A program made the translations under genes and the position numbers. DNA of 64,000 bases from Winogradskyella undariae. GTDB taxonomy: Bacteria > Bacteroidota > Bacteroidia > Flavobacteriales > Flavobacteriaceae. Numbering within the stretch: the stretch's first letter is position 1; each line of letters starts with the position of its first letter. Where the stretch lies: positions 16,065 through 80,064 of the forward strand of contig NZ_JABTEL010000015.1 in NCBI RefSeq assembly GCF_013285155.1, given 5' to 3'. Shown piece by piece: positions 1-8,806 of this stretch. The notes beneath the pieces were generated by a model, which was not told where the DNA came from, searched no databases, and was given only the letters and a program-made list of their open reading frames with translations.

Positions 1-58
1 AAACAATAAATCGATTGAGCTTTAATACGTTATAGATGTTTTTGTAGGGTGTTTTCAT
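1..58 (-). CDS. traK: Conjugative transposon protein TraK, N-terminal fragment
   Basis: The reverse strand opens with an ATG at 58 and reads MKTPYKNIYNVLKLNRFIV to the window edge, 19 residues with no stop. This start closely resembles that of TraK proteins of CTnDOT-like elements, VirB8-type inner-membrane components of the mating apparatus. It lies 11 bases downstream of traJ in the same direction, the usual traJ-traK order. Only the 5' end is in the window, so the assignment rests on the N-terminal motif and gene order. Confidence 0.75.
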   Translation of the reverse strand, partial: MKTPYKNIYNVLKLNRFIV

Positions 59-69
59 ATTGAGATGGA

Positions 70-912
70 TTAGCTGGTAAATAGTCTTAGCGTAAATGAT
101 GTGGCGCGCTTATAGAGTTTAAATTTTAAGAAAACTATAAAGCCAACGGTGCCTAATTCTACAACGGGTGCAAAAAAGCCTTGACCAAAATCGGTCCCAA
201 ATAAGTTGGTCCAGAAATTGGTGTTTAATTCCGTATAGATCGCATTGATAAATACATTGACTAAGAAGAAAGCAGGAACTAACATATAGACGGCTGCATA
301 GAGTTTAAAAAAGGTATAGGCAAGTGAACGGAATTTTTCAAATACGGCGAGACTTATAACCAAAGGGAAAAAGGCTTGCATAATTCCTAATAGAAAGAAG
401 CGTTCTGCTAAAAACAAGGGGTAGATAAATAGATCCAAAATCCAAAGCATGGTGCTTAGTATAAAGGCTAAGAGCTTGAATCCATAGAGTGGTGTAAGTA
501 AAACTTCATAAAGTAGGGTCATTGCCATACTTGCAGCATCTAATAAGCCTACATCTTCTTCAAGTGGTAAATCTTGTAGTTGTAATGGTAATAACGCAGG
601 TGCAGTCCCTCTATATTGCCCCTCAATGGCTACTAATATGCCATCAAAAAAACCTAACACCTGCGTTGAGAAAATAACCAAGAGCACAACAGCAAAATTC
701 TTTGCGAGCTCACCAGGACTTAAGCCCCACGAATACCCATCTTTATCCGCAACACCTTCATTGTATTTTTTTAGAATATTGATTAAGAAAAATAAAACCG
801 CTAGCGTTTTCATTCCTGCAATAGTGTATTGCGAGAAGCTGCTGTTTTGTATGGTTTGAAAAATCGTATCGATATACTCAAGTCCAATTCCTAAAATAAT
901 CGCTGCGGTCAT
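70..912 (-). CDS. traJ: Conjugative transposon protein TraJ (polytopic membrane protein)
   Basis: A 280-residue protein with several long hydrophobic segments (about residues 33-45, 68-92, 130-200, 205-225 and 245-262). It fits TraJ of Bacteroidota conjugative elements, which resembles VirB6/TrbL and forms part of the inner-membrane channel of the type IV secretion apparatus. It is shorter than the roughly 330 residues I expect for CTnDOT TraJ. It lies 2 bases after the traI-like gene and 11 before traK, in one minus-strand operon running traE-F-G-I-J-K. The family call comes from topology plus operon position; no catalytic motif is expected. Confidence 0.85.
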   Translation of the reverse strand: MTAAIILGIGLEYIDTIFQTIQNSSFSQYTIAGMKTLAVLFFLINILKKYNEGVADKDGYSWGLSPGELAKNFAVVLLVIFSTQVLGFFDGILVAIEGQYRGTAPALLPLQLQDLPLEEDVGLLDAASMAMTLLYEVLLTPLYGFKLLAFILSTMLWILDLFIYPLFLAERFFLLGIMQAFFPLVISLAVFEKFRSLAYTFFKLYAAVYMLVPAFFLVNVFINAIYTELNTNFWTNLFGTDFGQGFFAPVVELGTVGFIVFLKFKLYKRATSFTLRLFTS

Positions 913-914
913 TT

Positions 915-1553
915 CTAAAAGTTTGTTTCGCGATTATTAACTTTGTCTTGCATTTTTCTAAAGGAAATAATAGCGCTGTAGCGCTTCGTTTTTATCGTGA
1001 TGTTCACAACCATTTCTTTAGATTCTTGTTCCTTCTTTCTGAGAACTTCAGCACGTTCTGCATCCGTCATTTTTAGATGGTCACTCGATAGGACTTCGTC
1101 AATAAAATCTACGGTATCTAAAGCGTTTTGAACTATAGCATCAAAGGATTCTGCAATTCGAGTTACTTCTTCAGGTTGTATATAAGGCGAGTTCAAAATG
1201 TCCTGCAAATCAGTTTGCATCACTTGAATTAGACGCTGATTGTTTTGTGCAATTTCCTCAACCGCTCGGAGTTGTTGTACGACACTAGATACTTTTTCTA
1301 TCGCTTCTTTGGCGTCTTTCAAAAATTGTACAGACTTAATCATTTGCGCAGTTTGTTTGCCCGATTCTACCAATTGCTTGACAAGACTAACAAAATTGGT
1401 GTTGTCATAGGTGGGCATGCCTTGGGCAGTAGCCCTACCAGGGCATAAAAGAGTAATACTAAAGATGCCCCCCAAAACTAATGTTTTGATTTTTGTTTTA
1501 CCTAGAGCAAGTCTATAGCTTAAGTGTTCGAGAATTTTGTTTGATAATTTCAT
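915..1553 (-). CDS. traI: TraI-like conjugal transfer protein (VirB5-like, periplasmic coiled coil)
   Basis: The open frame extends up to 1613, but the ATG at 1553 is the likelier start: it lies 5 bases after the traG stop, and the upstream part would overlap traG. From there it encodes 212 residues with a signal-like hydrophobic stretch (about residues 25-44, ending near ATAQG) and then a largely helical, coiled-coil-prone body rich in K, E, Q and V. Position between traG and traJ, size and secreted helical character match the TraI/DUF4141 group, thought to act like VirB5, a minor pilus or channel component. Sequence recognition is modest, so the symbol depends partly on synteny. Confidence 0.65.
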   Translation of the reverse strand: MKLSNKILEHLSYRLALGKTKIKTLVLGGIFSITLLCPGRATAQGMPTYDNTNFVSLVKQLVESGKQTAQMIKSVQFLKDAKEAIEKVSSVVQQLRAVEEIAQNNQRLIQVMQTDLQDILNSPYIQPEEVTRIAESFDAIVQNALDTVDFIDEVLSSDHLKMTDAERAEVLRKKEQESKEMVVNITIKTKRYSAIISFRKMQDKVNNRETNF

Positions 1554-1557
1554 AATA

Positions 1558-3960
1558 TTATAGTTTTGATGTGAATTTTTTAATTGCCATTTCCATATTT
1601 TGACACTTGTCATAAATTGCCATTATAGCTTCATTTTCTTGTCCATCAGTTAAGTAAGCGGCATAGACTTCCTTCGGGACTTCGAGCCTGAAAATGTTGC
1701 TTTCTTTACCGATTTTGATGAACATTTCAGTATACTTCCGTGAACCAGAAAGATTGTTTTTAATGGATTTTAATTGGTTTAAATCATGGTTTGATAGATT
1801 GAGTCTTTTTACAAGTTCCTCATAACCTTTTTCATTATTCAGACTATAGATAACTTGGGTGTTTTCTAAAATACTAGCTGAGGTTGCATTGTCTGGAAGT
1901 TGATTAATGGATTGTAGGATGATCCCAATAGCTCCATTTTGTTTTCGTATCGCTTGATAGTAAAATTCAACACTTTCTAAGACATTGTCAAACTTCAGTT
2001 GTTTCGCGAACTCATCGAATAAAATGATGCCTTTTTCGGCTCTGTTTTTCCATATGGTTCTTTGGATCGCCGATTTAATTAACTTCAACATTACCGATAA
2101 AATTTCCTTATTGTCTTTCACTTCATCTAGCTCAAAAACAATTAAGCGTTTATCTTCTATTTTATACGTCTGATCCTCGCTTACTTCAAATAGAAAACTA
2201 TATAGACCATCGCCAACATACTCAGACATAACGTGCAAAAAGCTGGTCACATTAAAGTAGTCGGGATGGATTTTTAAGCGACTCAGAAGATCGTTCTGGT
2301 GCTTTTCTATATAATTGTAGAAGCCTTCGAGTGAATGCTGTTTAGAAGTGTGATGATAATAATGACGCAATATTTTCTTAACCGAAACCGATTGTGCTTT
2401 GGTGACTTTTATATCGGAAGCAAACAGTTCAAATAGAAATACGGATAAATCCTCTAAGCGTTCTGGAGTCAGATCTTTGACCTCGCTGATATAAAAGGGA
2501 TTGATCCCTAAGTTTTGTCCGCTTTCATAACGCAATACGGTATAGTTTTGAGGATAGAGTTTGGCAAATTTGGTATAAGAACCCCCCAAATCAATGATGA
2601 CTAATCGTACTCCACTTTCAAAATATTGCCGTAAGATGTTATTAGCTAAAAACGATTTGCCTTCACCTGTGGGAGCGAAAATGGCGAAGTTACGAGCTTT
2701 GATGCGCTTCTTATTTTCATCCCAAACATCTTTTAATACCGGAATGTTATGTTCTCTATCGTTAAAAATAATGCCGGTTTTATCGGATTTGTAATTGGTG
2801 TTATTAATGAATAGACAAAGCGCGTGTTTCAAATCGGTAACGTATAAATCGTTGTTTGAGAAATTGGATGAAAAGCAACAGTAACTATTCAGGATATAAT
2901 TTTTGCGTTCTTCACCTCTTGGATAATAAGGAATGATATCCAATTCCTTAAATTCAGTCTTAATTTGTGAGGTGATCTTATCTAAAGTTTTAGCGTCTTT
3001 TGACCAATAGATAATATTGAGATGACCACGAATGATTCGTGAATTATCATCGGCATTAATTTGATCTAGAATGTGTTGAATTTTTCCTAGAACGACTTTG
3101 TTTTGTGAACCAAAATTGGAACTCTTATTAAGTTCCTCGATTTTCTTATCCAATAGCTTACGCCACTTTTGCTTGTCGTCCAGATAAAGAATCTGGTTAA
3201 CAATGTGATTCTCGTTAAGTGTAAGCCCTATACCATCAATAAATCCTTGATGAAATACAAAATCGTCCGAAGTAAATTTCTCATTGGTTTTGCTACTTTG
3301 TACATTGTCCCCAAAGCATAATTCACTGTTGACGGCAAGCGCATCAAAATGGTTTTCGCCTATGGTGACGTTTTTCTTTTCCAATAAAATGTCCGTGTCG
3401 AACCCCTCATTGAAACCATTGAAATATTGACGTGTTAATTGCTGAATAGCTTCTGGTGGTAGTGGAAGAAATTCCATTTTACGACTGTTGTTGATAAAGG
3501 AAACGGAATCGTTTACGGCGTTGGAGAAGCTTTTAATATTTTCATCTAGTTCTTGTGCAATGCCTTTTGAAATTGTTTTGAAAGGGTTGACATATTTAGG
3601 ATGGTTAAGAGCCTTGTTCTTGGTTAAGATGAAGAACAAATAGCAATGGTGTGTTATATGCTCACGACCTTTAAAATGCGCGTGTGTGGCTTTTTCGAGA
3701 AAGGTGGTGTTTGGAAGTGGGTCTGAGTTATAAGTTTTTTTGAGATAAATGTCTTGTTTATGGACCACGGTGCCAATAGGTAAGGATTTGAACGCCTGAA
3801 ACCATGCACTGTGTATATCTTCAAAATCCTTTTCAGATAAGGAATAGATTTCTGGCAGATGCCCCTTATAGCACAATACCACATTACCATTATTGGCAAA
3901 TACCATATGGTCTTTAATAGCGACAATGGGGTAATATTTTGAAAGGTTAATCGTGTTCAT
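1558..3960 (-). CDS. traG: TraG family conjugative transposon ATPase (VirB4-type)
   Basis: An 800-residue cytoplasmic ATPase that powers the type IV secretion apparatus. The N-terminal 400 residues fit the TraG/VirB4 N-terminal domain. A Walker A motif (FAPTGEGKSFLANN) lies near residue 430 and a Walker B-like motif (IILFDEFAKQL) near residue 655; a following QSINQ segment fits the VirB4 C-terminal ATPase core. The length is typical of the family. Its start overlaps the end of traF by 14 bases and its stop lies 5 bases from the traI-like start, which implies translational coupling. The frame is intact, so at least this part of the mating machinery looks functional. Confidence 0.95.
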   Translation of the reverse strand: MNTINLSKYYPIVAIKDHMVFANNGNVVLCYKGHLPEIYSLSEKDFEDIHSAWFQAFKSLPIGTVVHKQDIYLKKTYNSDPLPNTTFLEKATHAHFKGREHITHHCYLFFILTKNKALNHPKYVNPFKTISKGIAQELDENIKSFSNAVNDSVSFINNSRKMEFLPLPPEAIQQLTRQYFNGFNEGFDTDILLEKKNVTIGENHFDALAVNSELCFGDNVQSSKTNEKFTSDDFVFHQGFIDGIGLTLNENHIVNQILYLDDKQKWRKLLDKKIEELNKSSNFGSQNKVVLGKIQHILDQINADDNSRIIRGHLNIIYWSKDAKTLDKITSQIKTEFKELDIIPYYPRGEERKNYILNSYCCFSSNFSNNDLYVTDLKHALCLFINNTNYKSDKTGIIFNDREHNIPVLKDVWDENKKRIKARNFAIFAPTGEGKSFLANNILRQYFESGVRLVIIDLGGSYTKFAKLYPQNYTVLRYESGQNLGINPFYISEVKDLTPERLEDLSVFLFELFASDIKVTKAQSVSVKKILRHYYHHTSKQHSLEGFYNYIEKHQNDLLSRLKIHPDYFNVTSFLHVMSEYVGDGLYSFLFEVSEDQTYKIEDKRLIVFELDEVKDNKEILSVMLKLIKSAIQRTIWKNRAEKGIILFDEFAKQLKFDNVLESVEFYYQAIRKQNGAIGIILQSINQLPDNATSASILENTQVIYSLNNEKGYEELVKRLNLSNHDLNQLKSIKNNLSGSRKYTEMFIKIGKESNIFRLEVPKEVYAAYLTDGQENEAIMAIYDKCQNMEMAIKKFTSKL

Positions 3961-4231
3961 AATTTAAATCAGAAATTCTTTTGTTACTTATAAGTTTTGG
4001 AAAGGCTTTTGTCATCTGGAAAAGCTGTGGATGGTTTGTGATCCGTGTTAAAGCCACATATAAGCTGGCATTAAAAAACATCAGACCAATTATAATCCCA
4101 AAGCTGAATGAGAAAATGATGATTAATAATGAGGCTAGAACAACCATCATCATTAAGGCAAATAGAGCAATGGGCAATCCAAAAATGACTGCCCGTTTTC
4201 TTATGTTCTTATAGACTTCAAACCGTTTCAT
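3947..4231 (-). CDS. traF: TraF, DUF4133 membrane protein (VirB3-like)
   Basis: A 94-residue protein with a basic N-terminus (MKRFEVYKNIRKRAV) followed by two adjacent hydrophobic segments at about residues 15-35 and 38-62. This is the layout of TraF/DUF4133, the VirB3-like inner-membrane partner of the TraG ATPase. It overlaps traE by one base and traG by 14 bases. Size, topology and gene order all agree. Confidence 0.85.
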   Translation of the reverse strand: MKRFEVYKNIRKRAVIFGLPIALFALMMMVVLASLLIIIFSFSFGIIIGLMFFNASLYVALTRITNHPQLFQMTKAFPKLISNKRISDLNYEHD

Positions 4232-4518
4232 TAGACAACGATGCCTATGAGGTAAGTAAAGATGCCTACCACTGCACCTGCAATCAATACAAATACGAGA
4301 ACTCGGGTAATGCCCTTTTTAAGATCTGCGTTTTCTCCAAAGAAATGACCAGCGTTAAAGAGGAAGCCAATTAAAAAAATGACTCCCAAAATAATGGGAA
4401 ATATGGTTCTTATGGTATCTGAAACATCATTAACGGAGTCTTCAATACCACCAATCTGAGCAAAGCTTGTGGCTGTTGTCAGTAAAAATGCGAATAGCGT
4501 AAACATTAATTTTTTCAT
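4231..4518 (-). CDS. traE: TraE, DUF4134 pilin-like protein (VirB2-like)
   Basis: A 95-residue protein with a cleavable signal peptide (MKKLMFTLFAFLLTTATSFA) and two hydrophobic helices separated by a short polar loop containing ENADLKKG, the VirB2-type pilin layout of TraE/DUF4134. It is the first tra gene in the visible operon. The 182-base gap to the divergent amidase (4519-4700) must hold promoters for both directions, although I see no convincing Bacteroidota -33/-7 pair. The genes traA-traD, which usually precede traE, are not next to it here; plus-strand cargo occupies that place. Confidence 0.85.
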   Translation of the reverse strand: MKKLMFTLFAFLLTTATSFAQIGGIEDSVNDVSDTIRTIFPIILGVIFLIGFLFNAGHFFGENADLKKGITRVLVFVLIAGAVVGIFTYLIGIVV

Positions 4519-4700
4519 AAGTGCTAGATTTAGCCATTTATCGAAGGGATCTAAATGGCAGGTTTTGATTAATACGTTATGAAATCTATTACGAAATGAA
4601 GCTGACGGAAGGAAATCTCTAAATTTTAACGCTAAGTGGTGTTAAACTTTTGAAGATTGTTAAGGAAGCGGTTGATTCCTTGAATATTGTGTAATCTAAA

Positions 4701-5360
4701 ATGATTATGATGTATACGTTAAATCAAATTATAGTATTACTACTCTGCCTGGTTTTTTTTAATCTTTCTTATACGCAGAATGAGAAAGACCAAGAAAACA
4801 AAACAACAGTAGTTATAGATCCTGGACATGGTGGACTGGATTCTGGAGCCATTGGAGTAAATGGTGTATATGAGAAGGATATTGTTCTGAATATCGCTAT
4901 GGAAATAATTCGACTGAACAATATAATGGAAAACCCTATGGAAATCTATCTAACTAGATATTCCGATACCTTAATTTCAATACGTAATAGAACAGAATTA
5001 GCCAAAAAACTAAAAGCTGATGTGTTATTATCAATACATTGTAACGCTTCAAGGAATCCGAAAGCTGAAGGTGCTGAAATTTATATTTGGGATGGCGAAA
5101 GTGATTTTTCAAGAGCTTCAATTCTGTTGGCCTATCATTTACAGAGAGTATTCTCTAAGAAAATAGGACTAAAATCTAGAGGTGTGAAGTTTGCTAATTT
5201 TCAGGTTTTGAGAGGGTTGTATGAATTTTGTCCTGCTGTATTAGTTGAGCTTGGATTTTTGTCTCATTTTGATGAAGCAACATTTTTAGCTGATAAAAAA
5301 TATAGTAGTTATATAGCATTGGTTATCATAGAAATTCTATGGAAATATTTTGAAAAATGA
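4701..5360 (+). CDS. Secreted N-acetylmuramoyl-L-alanine amidase (Amidase_3)
   Basis: A 219-residue zinc amidase that cleaves the bond between MurNAc and the stem peptide. An N-terminal hydrophobic segment ending near LSYTQ suggests export. The Amidase_3 motifs are complete: VVIDPGHGGLDSGA (first zinc His), the Glu in GVYEKDIV, the SIHCNAS block (second His) and VELGFLSH with the catalytic Glu. It is the first plus-strand gene, divergent from traE. It could open the wall for the mating pore, as peptidoglycan hydrolases of conjugative elements do, or belong to the cargo. Its last codons overlap a 34-residue ORF by an ATGA junction. Confidence 0.9.
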   Translation: MIMMYTLNQIIVLLLCLVFFNLSYTQNEKDQENKTTVVIDPGHGGLDSGAIGVNGVYEKDIVLNIAMEIIRLNNIMENPMEIYLTRYSDTLISIRNRTELAKKLKADVLLSIHCNASRNPKAEGAEIYIWDGESDFSRASILLAYHLQRVFSKKIGLKSRGVKFANFQVLRGLYEFCPAVLVELGFLSHFDEATFLADKKYSSYIALVIIEILWKYFEK

Positions 5361-5461
5361 AGGAGTTATTAGAAGCGGTTGTTAAGACGTTAAAAGAAGT
5401 AATTAAAACTTTTCTAAAAGAAATTCATAAGTTAAAGAACTACAATATAGAATACTTTTAG
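5357..5461 (+). CDS. Putative 34-residue amphipathic microprotein coupled to the amidase
   Basis: A small frame starting at the ATGA overlap with the amidase stop, beginning MKELLEAVVKTLKEVIKTF and ending NYNIEYF. Lys and Glu alternate with Leu, Val, Ile and Phe on an i, i+3/4 pattern, so it should form one amphipathic helix. The overlap implies translational coupling to the amidase. It has no signal peptide. I do not recognise a family. It could be a membrane-active peptide, a regulator of the amidase, or a chance frame. Support is position and composition only. Confidence 0.45.
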   Translation: MKELLEAVVKTLKEVIKTFLKEIHKLKNYNIEYF

Positions 5462-5593
5462 TGACGAGAAGTATCTTTAACTCCTTAGGTTTTTCGTCAA
5501 ATAGTATTATGCTTAGAAAAAAATAATCTGCTAAAAACTACTTGTTAGATAAAATAAAACCCTTTAAAAGACTAATGGAAAACCTTATTAGAA

Positions 5594-6364
5594 ATGCCTA
5601 GATATTTAATATATTTCCTAAAAAGAAAAGGTAATATTTTGTATAGCTATTTTGTTTTAAATAATGATAAGAGTATTTCTAATCGAATTGAAGAAGTTAC
5701 GAGAGATTTTTCAATGTTCAACTCATTTGGAAATTCGACGTCTTACAATGATGCGATGACAATTATTCTCAAAAGAAAACCTGACTTGATTTTCATCAAT
5801 TTTGACGACGCATTAGAGAATCCTTTCGAGTTTGTTAATGAACTAAATAGTTGTTTTGAAATTCTTCCAGAATTTGTCGGAATCTCCACCTCTTTTGAAT
5901 TCGCGTATAAAGCGCTAAAACATGATTTTAAGGATTACTTAATGGAATCCATTTTGGAATTAGAGCTTAGAAAGCTATTAATGAAATTTAAAAAAAAACA
6001 AAAGCTTCAAACTAATAAAAATCTTTGTTTACAATCTTATAAAGACTTTCGGTATATAAATACAGACACTATATTATTTTTAAAAGCAGATAATAATACA
6101 ACTGACTTTTATATGATAGATGGTACTGTAGTTAGTGCATTTAAGACATTAAAAGTATTTGAGAGTACTTTACCTAATAATTTCTTTCGAATTCATAAGA
6201 GTTATATAATAAATAAGAATTATGTATCGAGAATCAACTATGGTAAGTCAAAATGTACAGTTACCAATACAACACATAAGCTACCCTTTACGAAAACATA
6301 TATTGATAATATTGAATTCATAAAAGAGTCATTGTCTGATATTTCTATTTCTAATTTAAATTAA
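5594..6364 (+). CDS. LytTR-type DNA-binding regulator with a degenerate receiver-like N-terminus
   Basis: A 256-residue protein whose C-terminal 100 residues (from about FRYINTDTILFLKAD) form a LytTR domain, including FFRIHKSYIINKNYVSRI, the conserved RxHKSYLVN-type motif. The N-terminal half is shaped like a response-regulator receiver (PDLIFINFDDALENPFEF) but lacks the usual acidic DD pocket at its start, so phosphorylation is uncertain. It lies between the amidase and the lipoprotein/kinase genes, with no kinase beside it in tight operon contact. It probably regulates nearby cargo genes; the target is not visible in the sequence. Confidence 0.8.
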   Translation: MPRYLIYFLKRKGNILYSYFVLNNDKSISNRIEEVTRDFSMFNSFGNSTSYNDAMTIILKRKPDLIFINFDDALENPFEFVNELNSCFEILPEFVGISTSFEFAYKALKHDFKDYLMESILELELRKLLMKFKKKQKLQTNKNLCLQSYKDFRYINTDTILFLKADNNTTDFYMIDGTVVSAFKTLKVFESTLPNNFFRIHKSYIINKNYVSRINYGKSKCTVTNTTHKLPFTKTYIDNIEFIKESLSDISISNLN

Positions 6365-6574
6365 TTTCGCTCTTCTATAGGCGCTATTCACCCTCGGAAC
6401 CCTATCGTTCACTTAATGTGATTCAAAAGTCATTCTTATAATAGTTTTCTTACTTAGGTTTATCATATAAGAAGCTTCTTCATAATGTATTGAGAATTAA
6501 ATAAGTCTCAATGCATAACAGGTCACACCTAATTTCAAAGGGTGGCCTATTTGTATAACCTAACATTTTAAATT

Positions 6575-6736
6575 ATGAAGAATCCAAAAAATCTATTCGT
6601 TTTATTATTATCTACAATATTATTTTTCTCTTGTACTCCAGAAAGTCTTTTAGATGAAGAACCTGTAGCTACTGAGGATATTTATGCCACTGGTGATAAT
6701 AGCTCTGGTGAAATAGATAATGATAGAGATAACTAA
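6575..6736 (+). CDS. Small lipoprotein (53 aa), function unknown
   Basis: A short frame encoding a lipoprotein signal (MKNPKNLFVLLLSTILFFSC) with its lipobox Cys at residue 20, then a 33-residue acidic tail rich in D, E, S and N ending DNDRDN. It is followed by a terminator-like hairpin and then the histidine kinase gene. It may be a small envelope partner or reporter for the two-component system, but only its position supports that. I do not recognise a named family. Confidence 0.65.
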   Translation: MKNPKNLFVLLLSTILFFSCTPESLLDEEPVATEDIYATGDNSSGEIDNDRDN

Positions 6737-6757
6737 TTTCTCTATCACTATTGATTT

Positions 6758-6790
6758 AAGCTCTTAAATAATATTTAAGGGCTTTTTCTT
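6758..6790 (+). terminator. Rho-independent terminator after the small lipoprotein
   Basis: AAGCTCTTAAAT and ATTTAAGGGCTT form a 12-pair stem with one G-U pair and a 4-base loop, followed by a T-rich run. It ends 13 bases before the histidine kinase ATG. The kinase therefore either has a promoter overlapping this site (a TACATTTG sequence, a -7-like match, lies at 6791-6798) or depends on readthrough. Confidence 0.65.
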
Positions 6791-6802
6791 TACATTTGTT
6801 TT

Positions 6803-8806
6803 ATGTTGAAAAAGAATAAAAACAGGATACTATTATTAACTTGCTTTTTTTGGGTTGCTTTGATTTCATGTAATCAAAACTTACCAAATCAAAATGGTAT
6901 TGAGTCAACAAATGATAGTATCAATTATTATCTTAAACATAATAAGAATTTGTCTAAGGCAAAGGCTTTAAATGATTTAATTCATAATGACTCACTAAAA
7001 AAAGTAAATGTTTTAAAAATAGCTTTTCAGGCTTTTAAAAACTCTGATTCATTACTTTTTAAAACGGCAAATGAAGAAGCTGTAAAACTGTCTGTTAAAC
7101 TTGAGGATTCTATGGGTATTGCTGAAACGCATTGGAATTCTGGTTCGTTTTATGCTAGACAAGAAAAGTTAGATTCTGCATATTATCATTATTTCCAAGC
7201 TCATAAATATTATTCACTGATTGAATCTGAAAATTATGCTGCCAAAATGCTTTATAATATGGCATTTATACAGAGCAGATTAAAAGATTACACGAGTAGT
7301 GAATCCAAACTTTTTCAAGCTATCTCTACCTATAAGCGGCTAGGGAAAAATTTAGCACTATATAGATGTTACAACGCACTCGGTAATAATTACTCAGAGT
7401 TAGGGGATTTTGAAAATTCAATTGAATATCATAATAAATCTATCAAAGTTCTTCAGAATCTAGAGAATAAGAAATCTTATTATGAGCGCAGTTTGAATGA
7501 CATAGGCCTGCTTTATCAAACTAAAAAAGAATATCCATCTTCAATACAAACTTTTGATAAAGCCCTTAATAATAGTAATTTAAAAATACTAGACATACAT
7601 CTATATGCAAGGTTAATTGATAATTTAGCCTATTCAAAATTGCTTAACGGAGATACTTTAGGTATTGAGAAGGATTTAATGGAAGCCCTAAAAATTAGAG
7701 ACAGTTTAAATAATATTTCAGGCATTACTATTAATAAAATTCATCTTGCCAAGTATTATTTCAAAATCGGTGATACTTTACACGCACTTGAGTATGCTGA
7801 TAGTGCCAATGAGCTAGCTAATAAATCAAAGAATAATAATGACATTTTGACCTCGCTTTTACTGCTTTCTAGAATTGATAAAGTAAACTCCAGTCATTAC
7901 TTAAAAAAGCACGTAGAGTTAACTGAAAGCCTACAAAGATACGAGCGAACATTAAAAAATAAATTTGCAAGAATACAATTTGAAACGGATGAGTATATAG
8001 AAAAGAGTGAAAAATTAGCACTACAAAAAACGTTGATTTTAACTTTTGGTTTTGCTATTGTATCAATTTTAATATTGTTGTATTTGATAAAAGTACAACG
8101 ATCTAAGAATAAAGAGTTGCAACAAGAACAGTTACAACAACAAGCTAATGAGCAAATCTATAAATTAATGTTAAAGCAACAGTCTAAATTAGAAGAAGGG
8201 CGCCTAAAGGAAAGACATAGAGTATCTGAAGAATTACACGATGGTGTTTTAGGTAAAATTTTTGGAACAAGAATGGGGCTTGGTTTTTTAGAATTAAATG
8301 GAGAGTCACACGATTTGGAAAAACATCAGAAATACATTCACAATCTACGAGAAATAGAAGAAGAGATTAGAGATATTTCGCATGAGTTGAAAAATGAAAT
8401 TTTATCTTCAAATGCTGATTATATATCTCTGATCAAAGACTTAGTTGAAGAAAAAAGCGTCTTGGGAAATTTTGAATATTTTATAGATAGTGAGGATTCT
8501 TTTTTTTGGAATGATAGCAACGAAACCATAAAAATTAATATATATAGAATTGTCCAAGAAGCACTCCAGAATATCATAAAGTACTCAAAAGCAAATCAGG
8601 TCTCTTTGCTTTTTAAATATAATAATGAGAACTTAGTCGTTGTTATAAGGGATGATGGTGTAGGGTTTAACATAACAAATGCTAAGAAGGGAATTGGGTT
8701 GATGAATATTAAATCTAGAACGGAGAGCCTGCGTGGAAAAGTAAAAATCATGTCAGAACCAAATAATGGAACAGTCATTGAGATAAAAATACCATACAAC
8801 ATATAA
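6803..8806 (+). CDS. TPR-containing NarL-type sensor histidine kinase
   Basis: A 667-residue sensor kinase. It begins with a lipoprotein-like signal (LTCFFWVALISC), followed by several TPR repeats to about residue 370, one membrane helix near residues 405-425 and a coiled coil. The HisKA_3 phosphoacceptor box is RHRVSEELHDGVLG, with the His near residue 478. The HATPase domain has IVQEALQNIIKYSKA (N box) and DDGVGFN plus GIGLMNIKSR (G boxes). The architecture is common in Flavobacteriia. The sensing part is periplasmic TPR. Its stop is immediately followed by the response regulator ATG, so the pair is one transcription unit. Confidence 0.92.
   Translation: MLKKNKNRILLLTCFFWVALISCNQNLPNQNGIESTNDSINYYLKHNKNLSKAKALNDLIHNDSLKKVNVLKIAFQAFKNSDSLLFKTANEEAVKLSVKLEDSMGIAETHWNSGSFYARQEKLDSAYYHYFQAHKYYSLIESENYAAKMLYNMAFIQSRLKDYTSSESKLFQAISTYKRLGKNLALYRCYNALGNNYSELGDFENSIEYHNKSIKVLQNLENKKSYYERSLNDIGLLYQTKKEYPSSIQTFDKALNNSNLKILDIHLYARLIDNLAYSKLLNGDTLGIEKDLMEALKIRDSLNNISGITINKIHLAKYYFKIGDTLHALEYADSANELANKSKNNNDILTSLLLLSRIDKVNSSHYLKKHVELTESLQRYERTLKNKFARIQFETDEYIEKSEKLALQKTLILTFGFAIVSILILLYLIKVQRSKNKELQQEQLQQQANEQIYKLMLKQQSKLEEGRLKERHRVSEELHDGVLGKIFGTRMGLGFLELNGESHDLEKHQKYIHNLREIEEEIRDISHELKNEILSSNADYISLIKDLVEEKSVLGNFEYFIDSEDSFFWNDSNETIKINIYRIVQEALQNIIKYSKANQVSLLFKYNNENLVVVIRDDGVGFNITNAKKGIGLMNIKSRTESLRGKVKIMSEPNNGTVIEIKIPYNI

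Noticed and set aside
5462..5593. Small coding region between the microprotein and the LytTR gene
   Set aside because: Only an 8-codon frame (from 5575) and short stops were found; nothing supports translation.
6521..6553. Possible riboswitch or leader hairpin before the small lipoprotein
   Set aside because: AGGTCACACC and GGGTGGCCT can pair imperfectly around an AT-rich loop, but the pairing is weak and matches no riboswitch class I know.
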